A DNA stretch of 64,000 bases from Anaerostipes rhamnosivorans (GCF_005280655.1 NZ_CP040058.1:1588001-1652000); one strand, 5' to 3'. Positions 26,445 to 35,513 are shown, numbered from the stretch's first letter. Notes: a model not told the origin generated them from the letters alone. Made by a program: numbers and translations.

Positions 26445-27740
26445 ATGAGAACGGTAAAGATCAACAAAGATTCCATTGCAGACATTTTGAATGATCTGCT
26501 GAAAAGAAGCCCGAATCACTACGAGGGATATCAGGAACAGGTGGATGCTATTGTCAATGACGTAAAGGCAAGAGGCGATGAGGCGGTGTTTGAGTACACC
26601 GAGAAGTTCGACGGGACCAAGCTTACAGCTGACACGATCCTGGTCACGGAAGAGGAGATCAGAGAAGCTTATGACAAAGTGGATCCGTCTCTTTTAGCGG
26701 TTATAAGAAAGGCCATTGTCAATATCCGTGATTTCCACCAGAAGCAGAAACAGAACAGCTGGTTCGATACACAGGAAAACGGTATTCTGTTGGGACAGAA
26801 GGTGACGCCCCTTGCAACCTGCGGTGTCTATGTACCGGGAGGAAAAGCAGTTTATCCTTCCTCTGTCCTCATGAATATTGTTCCGGCCCATGTGGCAGGA
26901 GTAAAAGAGATCATCATGGTCACACCTCCGGGCAGAGACGGAAAAGTGAATCCGAATACCTTGGTTGCAGCAAAGGAAGCAGGGGCAGCGAAGGTATATA
27001 AAGTCGGAGGGGCCCAGGCTGTGGCGGCATTGGCTTTCGGAACCGCCTCCATCCCAAAGGTGGATAAGATCGTGGGACCGGGAAATATTTATGTGGCGCT
27101 GGCCAAAAAAGCGGTGTACGGCAACGTGAGCATCGACTCCATCGCAGGACCGAGCGAGATCCTGGTGCTGGCTGATGACAGCGCCAATCCGCGGTATGTG
27201 GCAGCGGATCTTTTATCCCAGGCAGAACATGACGAGATGGCCAGTGCCATCTTGGTGACTACAAGCGAAAAGCTTGCCAAGAAGGTTTCGAAAGAAGTGG
27301 ATGGTTTCCTAAAACAGCTTTCCAGAACGGAGATCATGGAAAAATCCCTGGACTCCTTCGGCTATATTCTCATCGCCAAGGATCTAAAAGAGGCAGTGGA
27401 TGTGGCAAATTCTATCGCATCGGAGCATTTAGAGATCATGACAGAAAACCCGTTTGATGTTATGACCAGAATCCAGAATGCGGGGGCAATCTTCATCGGG
27501 CAGTACAGCTGCGAACCGCTGGGAGATTATTTTGCTGGACCAAACCACGTACTTCCCACCAACGGAACTGCAAAATTCTTCTCTCCGCTGAGTGTGGATG
27601 ATTTTATCAAAAAATCTAGTGTAATCTATTACTCCAGAGAAGCCCTGGAGCCGGTCCACACAGATATTGAAACATTTGCAGAACAGGAAGAGTTGACAGC
27701 TCATGCCAATTCTATTAAAGTGAGATTTGAAAACGATTAA
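26445..27740 (+). CDS. hisD: histidinol dehydrogenase
   Basis: 431-residue zinc enzyme carrying out the last two oxidations to histidine. The signature GPGNIYVALAKKAVYG and SIAGPSEILVLADDSANP and the catalytic EHLEIMTENP are visible. Length normal; 4 bases after hisG. Confidence 0.97.
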   Translation: MRTVKINKDSIADILNDLLKRSPNHYEGYQEQVDAIVNDVKARGDEAVFEYTEKFDGTKLTADTILVTEEEIREAYDKVDPSLLAVIRKAIVNIRDFHQKQKQNSWFDTQENGILLGQKVTPLATCGVYVPGGKAVYPSSVLMNIVPAHVAGVKEIIMVTPPGRDGKVNPNTLVAAKEAGAAKVYKVGGAQAVAALAFGTASIPKVDKIVGPGNIYVALAKKAVYGNVSIDSIAGPSEILVLADDSANPRYVAADLLSQAEHDEMASAILVTTSEKLAKKVSKEVDGFLKQLSRTEIMEKSLDSFGYILIAKDLKEAVDVANSIASEHLEIMTENPFDVMTRIQNAGAIFIGQYSCEPLGDYFAGPNHVLPTNGTAKFFSPLSVDDFIKKSSVIYYSREALEPVHTDIETFAEQEELTAHANSIKVRFEND

Positions 27741-27755
27741 GAGAAAGGAAGCAAT

Positions 27756-28343
27756 ATGAGCCGCAGTGCAGAAATTATCCGGAATACAAGTGAAACAAAG
27801 ATCAGGCTGTCCATCGATCTGGACGGGCGAGGAGCCTCTGAGGTAGATACAGGCATCGGTTTTTTTGACCACATGCTCATCAGCTTTGCCAAGCACGGTT
27901 TTTTCGACCTGAAGGTAAAAGTGGATGGCGACCTGCATGTAGACAGCCACCACACTATAGAAGATACCGGAATTGTTCTCGGTGAGGCCATCAAGCAGGC
28001 AGCCGGCGACAAAAAAGGAATTAAAAGATACGGCTCCTTTGTCCTGCCGATGGATGAGACTCTTGTGCTGTGCGGTCTAGATCTGTCAGGACGACCTTAC
28101 TTTGACACGGATCTTACCTTTACGGCAGACAGGGTCGGTGGATTTGATACTGAAATGGTACGGGAGTTTTTCTATGCCGTATCCTATGCCAGTGCCATGA
28201 ATCTGCATATCAGGAAATTGGCCGGTACCAACAACCATCATTTGATGGAGGCGGCGTTCAAGGCATTCGCTAAGGCGTTGGATGAGGCATGCAGCATCGA
28301 CCCGCGGATCACAGATGTGCTTTCCACGAAAGGGGCATTATAA
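27756..28343 (+). CDS. hisB: imidazoleglycerol-phosphate dehydratase
   Basis: 195 residues, monofunctional dehydratase without a phosphatase domain. Metal-binding motifs DHMLISFAKHG, DSHHTIEDTGIVLGE and AGTNNHHLMEAAFKAFAK are intact. AGAAAGGA precedes the ATG; the next gene starts directly after the stop. Confidence 0.97.
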   Translation: MSRSAEIIRNTSETKIRLSIDLDGRGASEVDTGIGFFDHMLISFAKHGFFDLKVKVDGDLHVDSHHTIEDTGIVLGEAIKQAAGDKKGIKRYGSFVLPMDETLVLCGLDLSGRPYFDTDLTFTADRVGGFDTEMVREFFYAVSYASAMNLHIRKLAGTNNHHLMEAAFKAFAKALDEACSIDPRITDVLSTKGAL

Positions 28344-29582
28344 ATGGAAGAACAGATAAAAATTATCCCATGTATTTATGGGGAAGAACTTTCAAAGGCG
28401 GCAAAGGCTTACGACCATGCGGGGGCGGACGCTGTCAGCTATTATGACACAAAGATCACGGCGGAGACCGTAAAAGAGATCGCCAAGGACATAGATATTC
28501 CTCTGTATGCAGGGGGAGGCATAGAGGATCTGGAAGACGTAAAAAAGATCCTGTACGCAGGAGCTTCTAAGGTCTGCCTTGGAAAGAGTGTTCTCGTGGA
28601 CAAAGAGATCGTAAAGAAGGCCAGTGACCGATTTGGAAAGGACCAAATCATCGTGTCCATAGATCTGGATACCCAAAAAGACGCAGCGGCATTTGCAAAA
28701 GAGATGGCAAGGCTCGGGGCAGGAGAACTGCTGCTGGTGACAGATAAGGGATATGATGGTTATGCAGAGCTGATTGGGCAGATCAAAGAGGTATCCGGGC
28801 TTCCAATCATGGTGAGTATTCCTGATGCTAAAGAAGCAGTCAGGGTATTAAAGCTTACCGGGGCTCATGACCTGGCGGTGGCGTCCGTAGATTCTTTTCC
28901 TGTCATGGAACTGAAGCATCAATGTAAAGCTGCTGGATTCGCAGTCAATACTTTTGAAAGTTCTATGAGCTTTGATGAATTTAAATTAAACAGTGATGGA
29001 ATGCTAACGGTAGTTACCCAGGATTATAAGACCAATGAAGTGCTCATGGTTGCTTATATGACAAAGGAAGCGTATGAAAAAACTGTGGAGACCGGGGTCA
29101 TGACCTATTACAGCCGCAGCAGGAACGAACTTTGGACGAAGGGAGATACCTCAGGACATTATCAGTACGTGAAGTCTTTGACTATTGACTGCGATAGAGA
29201 TACCCTGTTAGCCAAGGTAGAGCAAGTGGGAAATGCCTGTCATACCGGAAATTATTCCTGCTTTTTCACGGATCTTGTGAAGAAGGAATACAAAGATGAC
29301 AATCCGATGGAAGTATTCCAGTCTGTCTATGATGTGATCATGGACCGCAAGGAACATCCGAAGGAAGGCTCCTATACCAATTATTTGTTTGAAAAAGGAA
29401 TTGATAAGATCCTTAAAAAGGTCGGTGAGGAAGCCACGGAGATCGTCATTGCGGCTAAAAATCCCGATGTGGAAGAAATGAAGTATGAAATATCTGATTT
29501 CTTATACCATCTGATGGTGCTTATGGCGGAACGGGGCATGACCTGGGACGAGGTGACCAAGGAATTAATTGAAAGAAAATAA
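28344..29582 (+). CDS. hisI: HisF-like pseudo-barrel fused to bifunctional HisI-HisE
   Basis: 412 residues in three parts. Residues 1-205 resemble a HisA/HisF half-of-pathway barrel ([34 protein letters not shown]), but the first catalytic Asp (IIPCLD in HisF) is Tyr and the loop after it is deleted, so catalysis is unlikely. Residues about 215-315 are phosphoribosyl-AMP cyclohydrolase ([38 protein letters not shown]). Residues about 325-412 are phosphoribosyl-ATP pyrophosphatase ([15 protein letters not shown]). No hisA, hisF, hisH or hisC follows in this operon. The barrel may be a scaffold or channeling module. Confidence 0.9.
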   Translation: MEEQIKIIPCIYGEELSKAAKAYDHAGADAVSYYDTKITAETVKEIAKDIDIPLYAGGGIEDLEDVKKILYAGASKVCLGKSVLVDKEIVKKASDRFGKDQIIVSIDLDTQKDAAAFAKEMARLGAGELLLVTDKGYDGYAELIGQIKEVSGLPIMVSIPDAKEAVRVLKLTGAHDLAVASVDSFPVMELKHQCKAAGFAVNTFESSMSFDEFKLNSDGMLTVVTQDYKTNEVLMVAYMTKEAYEKTVETGVMTYYSRSRNELWTKGDTSGHYQYVKSLTIDCDRDTLLAKVEQVGNACHTGNYSCFFTDLVKKEYKDDNPMEVFQSVYDVIMDRKEHPKEGSYTNYLFEKGIDKILKKVGEEATEIVIAAKNPDVEEMKYEISDFLYHLMVLMAERGMTWDEVTKELIERK

Positions 29583-29611
29583 TTGTCATACGCTGTCCGA
29601 TTTGATATAAT
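29583..29611 (+). promoter_or_regulatory. promoter of the small membrane protein gene
   Basis: TTGTCA (29583-29588), 17-base spacer, extended TGA-TATAAT (-10 at 29606-29611). The leader carries CAAACCA/TGGTTTG, a 7-pair hairpin just before the ribosome site. Confidence 0.7.
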
Positions 29612-29660
29612 TGCCACATGAGCAAACCAAAGAACTGTGGTTTGATAAAGGAGGCAGGAC

Positions 29661-29822
29661 ATGCACGCATATTTATCAGAGTTTATCACATATCTGATCA
29701 AGTTTATTTTTTTGCTTGCTGTATCGGTAGGCGGTGTTTTTTTCGGAAAGAAGCTGGCTGTCGGTAAGATGCAGAAGAAGTCGCAGAAAGCAAAGGAACA
29801 ACAGGGACCGGATCAGCAATAG
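29661..29822 (+). CDS. small single-pass membrane protein, 53 residues
   Basis: Open frame of 53 codons with ATG 8 bases after AAAGGAGG. It has one hydrophobic helix (residues about 8-28, FITYLIKFIFLLAVSVGGVFFG) followed by a basic segment (KKLAVGKMQKKSQKAKEQ) and an acidic/Gln end, so N-out/C-in topology is likely. It is bracketed by its own promoter and terminator. No recognised family; probably a lineage-specific small protein. Confidence 0.75.
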   Translation: MHAYLSEFITYLIKFIFLLAVSVGGVFFGKKLAVGKMQKKSQKAKEQQGPDQQ

Positions 29823-29844
29823 ATGTGTAAGATAGAATGGAAAG

Positions 29845-29873
29845 CCTTCTGAATGTAACAGAAGGTTTTCTTT
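29845..29873 (+). terminator. terminator of the small membrane protein gene
   Basis: CCTTCTG (29845-29851) and CAGAAGG (29859-29865) form a perfect 7-pair stem, followed by TTTTCTTT. Confidence 0.8.
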
Positions 29874-29874
29874 A

Positions 29875-30040
29875 TTCCATAGGAAAGTTCTCCCTATGGA
29901 ACAAAAAAGCCCTCCGGGCATGATGCGCACGATGTGCCAAGGAAGGCTGCTTTGCAGCCGCACATCGGCGCGCAAAGCGGAACAAGTCCCTCGTGATTGA
30001 GGGATTGAGGGAGTTGAAGCGGACTTGTCCGCTTTGTTCA
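29875..30040. repeat. composite palindromic element upstream of alaS
   Basis: Four palindromes in a row: TTCCATAGG/CCTATGGAA (29875-29901); GCCC-TCC-GGGC (29909-29919); a cruciform-like hairpin 29925-29973 with CGATGTGC/GCACATCG around a perfect GGCTGC-TTT-GCAGCC; and a long stem pairing 29974-29989 with 30021-30035 (one bulged A), with GAGGGATT tandem repeats inside it. More GC-rich than its surroundings. It could be an extragenic mobile palindrome or a cis-acting RNA in front of alaS; no T-box core is present. Confidence 0.65.
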
Positions 30041-30079
30041 ATGTAATAAGTGTAATACTAATTTTAGGAGGATGGAAAT

Positions 30080-32722
30080 TTGAAGGCATATGGAGTGAAC
30101 GAATTGAGGAAGATGTTCCTTGATTTTTTTGAGAGCAAAGGGCATTTGGTGATGAAGAGTTTTTCTCTGGTTCCCAAAAACGATAAGAGCCTTCTGCTGA
30201 TCAATGCAGGTATGGCACCGTTAAAGCCGTATTTTACCGGACAGGAAGTGCCGCCGAAGACCAGAGTCGCAACCTGTCAGAAATGTATCCGTACCGGAGA
30301 TATCGAGAATGTAGGAAAGACTGCAAGACACGGTACCTTTTTTGAGATGCTCGGAAACTTTTCTTTCGGGGATTATTTTAAGACTGAGGCAATCCGCTGG
30401 TCATGGGAGTTCCTCACAGAAGTTGTAGGACTTGATCCAGACCGTCTGTATCCTTCTGTATATCTGGATGATGACGAGGCATTTGAGATCTGGGAAAAAG
30501 AAATTGGCATTGCCCCGGAGAGGATCTTCCGCTTTGGAAAAGAGGACAACTTCTGGGAGCATGGAGCAGGACCCTGCGGGCCATGTTCAGAGATCTACTA
30601 TGACAGAGGAGAGAAGTACGGATGCGGAAGTCCGGACTGTACGGTAGGCTGCGAATGCGACCGCTACATGGAAGTGTGGAACAACGTATTTACTCAGTTT
30701 GAAAACGATGGAAACGGCAATTATGAAGAGCTGGAAAATAAAAATATTGATACTGGAATGGGTCTAGAGCGTCTGGCTGTTGTAGTCCAGGAAGTGGATT
30801 CAATCTTTGACGTGGACACAATCAAAGCGATCCGTGACAAGATCTGTGAACTGGCGGGTGCGACTTACGGTGCGGATGAAAAAAATGATATTTCCATCCG
30901 GGTCATCACAGACCATATCCGTTCTGCGTCATTTATGATCTCTGATGGGGTCATGCCATCCAACGAAGGGCGCGGATATGTGCTCCGCCGTCTGATCCGC
31001 CGTGCGGCAAGACATGGAAGAATGTTAGGCTTGAAGGATCTGTTTTTGGCGGGCTTAAGCAAAACTGTGATTGCGGAATCTAAAGACGGATATCCAGAAC
31101 TAAAAGAAAAAGAAGAATTTATCTATAAGGTTCTCACAAAAGAGGAAGAACAGTTTAACCGTACTATCGACCAGGGACTCCAGATTCTTGCCGAGATGGA
31201 AGAAGACATGGAAAAGAAAGGGAAGAAGCAACTGGAAGGAAAGGATGCTTTTAAGCTCTATGACACATACGGATTCCCACTGGATCTGACAAAAGAGATC
31301 CTTGAGGAAAAAGGTGTCTCCGTAGATGAAGACGGATTCCAGGAAGCTATGGAACAGCAGAGAAAGCAGGCCAGGGCAGCAAGGGAGACGACAAACTATA
31401 TGGGAGCCAGTGCTACGGTATACGAACAGCTGGATCCATCTATGACATCTGAGTTTGTAGGGTATGACACGCTGACCTGTGAGTCTGAGATCATTGCCAT
31501 GACAACGGACAAGGAAGTGACGGATACTCTGGTGGAAGGCCAGAGGGGAACCATTATCTGCTCTAAGACACCGTTTTATGCTACCAGCGGTGGCCAGGAA
31601 GCGGACCAGGGTGTCATATTAAGCGAGAATTCCTCTTTTGCCGTAGAAGATGTCATAAAGCTTTCCGGAGGAAAGTTCGGGCATGTGGGTTATGTCAACG
31701 AAGGAAATTTAAGTGTCGGTGAAAAAGTTCTCTTAAATGTCAACGAAAGAAACCGGCGTCAGACAGAAAAGAACCACAGTGCAACCCATCTTTTGCAGAA
31801 GGCTCTGCGCACTGTCTTGGGAAGCCATGTGGAGCAGGCAGGTTCCAGTAACAATGCGAAGCATTTAAGATTCGACTTTACTCATTTCTCTCCGATGACA
31901 CCGGAAGAGATTAAAAAGGTGGAGGATATCGTCAACGAAGAGATTGCCGCAAACCTGGCCGTGGATACAAAGCTGATGTCTATGGATGAGGCTAAAAATA
32001 CAGGAGCTATGGCATTGTTTGGTGAAAAATACGGAGACGAAGTAAGGGTTGTCTCCATGGGAGACTTCTCAGTGGAACTTTGCGGAGGTACTCATGTACC
32101 TAATACAGGCGCGATCACTGCATTTAAGATTCTATCAGAGACCGGTGTGGCTGCAGGAGTCAGAAGGATTGAAGCGATTACAGACAAGGCAGTTTTTGAA
32201 TATTATGAGAAAATGGAGCAGGAACTTTTAGAGGCTGCAAAGATCGTAAAAGCAGCTCCTGCAAAACTGATGTCACGTCTGGAAGCTTTGATGGCGGAAC
32301 TGAAAGAACTGCACAGTGAGAACGAGTCTTTAAAGAGCAAGCTGGCAAAGGATGCACTTGGGGATGTTATGGATCAGGTGCAGGAAGTGAACGGAGTGAA
32401 GCTTCTGGCAGCAAAAGTGGCGGACGTGGATATGAACGGTCTGCGTGAACTGGGCGATTCCCTGAAAGACAAGCTTGGGGAAGGTGTGATCGTTCTGGCA
32501 TCCTCCATGGGAGGAAAGGTGTTCCTTGTGGCTATGGCCACAGCCGGAGCCCAGAAAGCCGGAGCCCATGCGGGTAATCTGATCAAGGGCATCGCCGGAT
32601 GTGTCGGCGGAGGCGGAGGCGGCCGTCCGAATATGGCGCAGGCAGGCGGAAAGAAGCCGGAAGGTATTGATGAGGCTATTGCTAAGGTGAAGGAAGAACT
32701 GGAAGGGCAACTTAGTAATTAA
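30080..32722 (+). CDS. alaS: alanyl-tRNA synthetase
   Basis: 880 residues, full length. The class II aminoacylation domain at 1-460 has CIRTGDIENVGKTARHGTFF; the editing domain has KNHSATHLLQKALR and ELCGGTHVPNTG with its zinc ligands; the C-Ala domain ends in a Gly run near GGGRPNMAQAGGK. The start is TTG at 30080, 8 bases after AGGAGG; the only nearby ATG (30072) is out of frame. The rare start may lower expression. Confidence 0.97.
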   Translation: MKAYGVNELRKMFLDFFESKGHLVMKSFSLVPKNDKSLLLINAGMAPLKPYFTGQEVPPKTRVATCQKCIRTGDIENVGKTARHGTFFEMLGNFSFGDYFKTEAIRWSWEFLTEVVGLDPDRLYPSVYLDDDEAFEIWEKEIGIAPERIFRFGKEDNFWEHGAGPCGPCSEIYYDRGEKYGCGSPDCTVGCECDRYMEVWNNVFTQFENDGNGNYEELENKNIDTGMGLERLAVVVQEVDSIFDVDTIKAIRDKICELAGATYGADEKNDISIRVITDHIRSASFMISDGVMPSNEGRGYVLRRLIRRAARHGRMLGLKDLFLAGLSKTVIAESKDGYPELKEKEEFIYKVLTKEEEQFNRTIDQGLQILAEMEEDMEKKGKKQLEGKDAFKLYDTYGFPLDLTKEILEEKGVSVDEDGFQEAMEQQRKQARAARETTNYMGASATVYEQLDPSMTSEFVGYDTLTCESEIIAMTTDKEVTDTLVEGQRGTIICSKTPFYATSGGQEADQGVILSENSSFAVEDVIKLSGGKFGHVGYVNEGNLSVGEKVLLNVNERNRRQTEKNHSATHLLQKALRTVLGSHVEQAGSSNNAKHLRFDFTHFSPMTPEEIKKVEDIVNEEIAANLAVDTKLMSMDEAKNTGAMALFGEKYGDEVRVVSMGDFSVELCGGTHVPNTGAITAFKILSETGVAAGVRRIEAITDKAVFEYYEKMEQELLEAAKIVKAAPAKLMSRLEALMAELKELHSENESLKSKLAKDALGDVMDQVQEVNGVKLLAAKVADVDMNGLRELGDSLKDKLGEGVIVLASSMGGKVFLVAMATAGAQKAGAHAGNLIKGIAGCVGGGGGGRPNMAQAGGKKPEGIDEAIAKVKEELEGQLSN

Positions 32723-32741
32723 ATAAAGAAATGAATTATTG

Positions 32742-32792
32742 AGAAAGATTCATAGACGAGCAGAATTATTGCTGTCTATGAATCTTTTTTCT
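32742..32792 (+). terminator. terminator of alaS
   Basis: A 14-pair stem AAAGATTCATAGAC (32744-32757) with GTCTATGAATCTTT (32774-32787), an inner AGCA/TGCT pairing, then a T run. Confidence 0.9.
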
Positions 32793-32998
32793 CTAACATA
32801 AAATATATAGTTGATTATTTTATACTAATAGTTGACTTTATAAAAGATTAAATATTTAAATAATTAAAAAAGAAGTTGAATATATGTAGAGAAAGAGTTA
32901 TAATTAAGAAAAATAACAATAAATTCCATAAATAAAAAATAAAGGTGGTGATAGTTTGAATGTTTTAATTCAATTTAATCATGTAGTTTGAGCAATAT

Positions 32999-34282
32999 AT
33001 GTTTAAGGGCAATACGAGGAGGTACGGGGATGAAAAAAACAAATTAATGTTAAGTACATTTTTGGGATTATGTTTGTTGGCAATAGTGCTATTTGGGATT
33101 AGTAATAGCAATATAAAGGCAAAAAAGCTTTCTAATAAACAACAAATAAAAAACATTGTAAACCATTATTTTACAGATTTTTATGATTCCTTAGTTACTT
33201 ATAAGCTTCCGGCAAATACCGAAGATTATATTGAAAATAATGAGAACACTTATCTCTACAAAAAAATACTGGAATTTGATTCAAAAAGCAGTAAAAATAT
33301 TGGTTCTGGTTTTCATGATTACAAATTGAAAACTAAATATAAGAAATTAAAAATTTTTAAGAACAAGGCAGAGGTTAAACTTTTATTGACAGTTGATTAT
33401 CATTATAAGGAAGCAAAAGATATGGATTCTGCTTATTATAATATTAAATATGACTTTAAACTAAACAAAAAAGATGGAAAATGGAAGATTTATTTTATAG
33501 ATACTAACAATGAGAATTATGAGTATTTTAAAAGTGAAGTTCAGCAAAGGAAAAAAGTATTAAAAAGAATCAAAACCAGAAGTAACGCAGATCCAGTACG
33601 TCAAAGTATCGACCAGACCTGCGAAGAAATGACAGATTCATCAGAAACGCAAAATGAAGAATTGAAGAATCTTACGGAGACTGTAGATGAAAATCGACAG
33701 ACACCGGAATTTCGCTCTGTTTCCAAATCATATTCATGGAAAAACGGAATTGATTATGCGTTAACATATGCTGAAAAAAAGCGTATTTTCTATGTGGTCC
33801 CGAATGAAAATGACTGCACTAATTTTATTTCACAGTGTGTATGGGCAGGATACGGAGGATATGTGAAAGGGGACAAGAAAAAGACAAAAAGTAATATGAA
33901 AAATAAAGTTCGTATGGTATCGGGAGTTTGGCAAGGAGGAGAAGGCGGAGGAACTGGAAATTGGGAAAGTGTAAAATCGTTTTGGAGTTATGCTATCAAA
34001 GATAAAACCTATGGACCAAAAGGGAAAGGATATAACAATAATAAACTTGTAAGAACATTGACTAATATAAGCTTTGGAGATGTAATTCAAAGCAAAAACA
34101 ATAAGACAAAAAATGATTACAAACATAGTGCATATGTGTCTTCAATTGAAAAACGGTTAACTTATGTTAGCCAACATAATAGAAGAAGGCGATCATTATC
34201 CAGTTGGATAAACTATAATGGAGGTCCAGGAAAGTGTTATATGCGAAGAATACACTTTTCAAGTGCTAAATTTAGTAAATAG
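32999..34282 (+). CDS. secreted amidase-domain protein with out-of-frame start
   Basis: About 420 residues. N-terminal signal helix (LMLSTFLGLCLLAIVLFGI), a charged region of about 200 residues, and a C-terminal Amidase_6-like domain with the putative catalytic Cys in NENDCTNFISQCVWAG and a later His in DYKHSAYVSS. The main frame opens at ATG 32999 without a ribosome site. The only SD-supported ATG (33030, behind GAGGAGGT) is in another frame and stops after five codons; one extra A in the A7 tract (33033-33039) would join it to the main frame as MKKNKLMLSTFLG. Base composition is far more AT-rich than neighbours, suggesting transfer. Confidence 0.75.
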   Translation: MFKGNTRRYGDEKNKLMLSTFLGLCLLAIVLFGISNSNIKAKKLSNKQQIKNIVNHYFTDFYDSLVTYKLPANTEDYIENNENTYLYKKILEFDSKSSKNIGSGFHDYKLKTKYKKLKIFKNKAEVKLLLTVDYHYKEAKDMDSAYYNIKYDFKLNKKDGKWKIYFIDTNNENYEYFKSEVQQRKKVLKRIKTRSNADPVRQSIDQTCEEMTDSSETQNEELKNLTETVDENRQTPEFRSVSKSYSWKNGIDYALTYAEKKRIFYVVPNENDCTNFISQCVWAGYGGYVKGDKKKTKSNMKNKVRMVSGVWQGGEGGGTGNWESVKSFWSYAIKDKTYGPKGKGYNNNKLVRTLTNISFGDVIQSKNNKTKNDYKHSAYVSSIEKRLTYVSQHNRRRRSLSSWINYNGGPGKCYMRRIHFSSAKFSK

Positions 34283-34304
34283 ATTTATGAATAGGAGAAG
34301 AATT

Positions 34305-34715
34305 ATGAAAAAAACAACCAAAGTAAGCACTCTACTCTTGTTTATTATGATATGTTTCTTATGTCAAGGCTGTACAAAAAAAGAGAATAAGGTTAAGAAC
34401 AACAATAAAATTTTAAAGTTAAGTGTCCATGAAGAAAAGAAGTTAATCAAGGATGCTGAAAAGCGGCTAAAAAATGACATGAATGAGACTTTAAAAGAGG
34501 TTAAATATGATCCCGAGTATTATAAAAAGATTAATTATAAATCCAGAGATCAATTCATAAAAGAGATTGTAAGTGAAAAATTTCAAAAGAAGTATTCAAC
34601 AGATCAGATTGTCATACTACAAGCCTATTATAAAGACACTGGAGAAGTAGATTCTATGATCTATGGGAAGGATTCTAAAACTGGCACGTGGAAATATTTA
34701 CAACGATTTCGTTAA
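34305..34715 (+). CDS. putative lipoprotein
   Basis: 136 residues. The signal KVSTLLLFIMICFLCQGC ends in a Cys usable for lipidation, although the lipobox (CQGC) is not canonical. The rest is Lys/Glu-rich and helical, with a C-terminal beta-rich stretch. It lies 22 bases after the amidase-like gene in the same AT-rich patch and may act with it at the cell surface. AGGAGAAG precedes the ATG; the frame extends upstream inside the previous gene but without support. No family recognised. Confidence 0.7.
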   Translation: MKKTTKVSTLLLFIMICFLCQGCTKKENKVKNNNKILKLSVHEEKKLIKDAEKRLKNDMNETLKEVKYDPEYYKKINYKSRDQFIKEIVSEKFQKKYSTDQIVILQAYYKDTGEVDSMIYGKDSKTGTWKYLQRFR

Positions 34716-34796
34716 GGTCAAAACAAGTTGAATCAATGATATATAGGGAAAGGGAGGTGAAGTTCTTAAAAGGTTTAATTAATATTTGTTGATTTA

Positions 34797-34805
34797 TGGT
34801 ATAAT
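34797..34805 (+). promoter_or_regulatory. extended -10 promoter before the 101-residue gene
   Basis: TGG-TATAAT at 34797-34805; no strong -35. The leader contains GGAC-TTCA-GTCC. Confidence 0.5.
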
Positions 34806-34874
34806 AAAGCCAACAAGTACTTTATAAATCAACTCTGGACTTCAGTCCGCTGGATTCAAAAGAAGGAGGACTTT

Positions 34875-35180
34875 ATGCTTCGAAAAAAGAACTTAATCTA
34901 TCAGGGGCGATCCGTAAAGAAGTTTAATGAGATTAGGGATCTTTTGGATATCTATCGCGTAAAATATACATATCAGGTGAAGGATACAGTTAACGATGCT
35001 GGAAGTGACTCTCTGCTTTCTTTTTTAGGACGGCAGCAGGGAATGGCACCCAGAGCCTTCACCGGAAGCGCTGGAATTTCTGGGGAAGATTTAAAAAATT
35101 ATATGATCTACGCATATGAGACTGACATTGAGGAGAAGGTGCTCAAAAGCCTGTGGGAAGAAGTTTGTCAGGATGTTTAG
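34875..35180 (+). CDS. conserved-looking hypothetical protein, 101 residues
   Basis: Soluble, mixed alpha/beta protein with no recognised domain. The N-terminus is basic (LRKKNLIYQGRSVKKFNEI) and the C-terminus acidic and helical. AAGGAGGA stands 6 bases before the ATG, and it has its own promoter, so it is likely real. Base use matches the core genome rather than the AT-rich patch before it. Confidence 0.7.
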   Translation: MLRKKNLIYQGRSVKKFNEIRDLLDIYRVKYTYQVKDTVNDAGSDSLLSFLGRQQGMAPRAFTGSAGISGEDLKNYMIYAYETDIEEKVLKSLWEEVCQDV

Positions 35181-35228
35181 ATATCAGAAAAGAAATCTCT
35201 TTTTTCAGTGGAAACATCATTTTTACTA

Positions 35229-35256
35229 TTGACGAATATCCGAATTATGGTATAAT
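35229..35256 (+). promoter_or_regulatory. promoter of rpsU
   Basis: TTGACG (35229-35234), 16-base spacer, extended TGG-TATAAT (-10 at 35251-35256). Confidence 0.65.
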
Positions 35257-35329
35257 AATCTAGTGCAAGAAAGTGCCCAAACAGTCATAATGCACAATAT
35301 AAGGCTGGAGGGGAGGTCAGGAATTAAGA

Positions 35330-35506
35330 ATGTCAAACGTTATTGTTAAAGAAAATGAATCTTTAGACAGCGCTCTTCGCAGATTTAAGAGAAACTGTGC
35401 CAAAGCAGGTATTCAGCAGGAAATCCGCAAAAGAGAGCATTACGAAAAACCGAGTGTTCGTCGTAAGAAAAAGTCTGAAGCGGCTCGTAAAAGAAAAGTA
35501 AAATAA
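35330..35506 (+). CDS. rpsU: 30S ribosomal protein bS21
   Basis: 58 residues, strongly basic, typical S21: opens [20 protein letters not shown] and ends in [22 protein letters not shown] lies 13 bases before the ATG, which is rather far. A strong terminator follows. In Bacillus, rpsU likewise lies just upstream of the yqfC-yqfD-phoH group. Confidence 0.95.
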   Translation: MSNVIVKENESLDSALRRFKRNCAKAGIQQEIRKREHYEKPSVRRKKKSEAARKRKVK

Positions 35507-35513
35507 TAGAAGC

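Noticed and set aside
29823..30079. T-box riboswitch for alaS
   Set aside because: The region is highly structured but has no T-box core sequence and no antiterminator-terminator pair with a T run before the start.
32941..32991. 11-codon leader peptide (TTG start behind AAAGGTGG) before the amidase-like gene
   Set aside because: Good ribosome site, but a rare start, no attenuator structure and no amino acid bias; not supported as a real gene.
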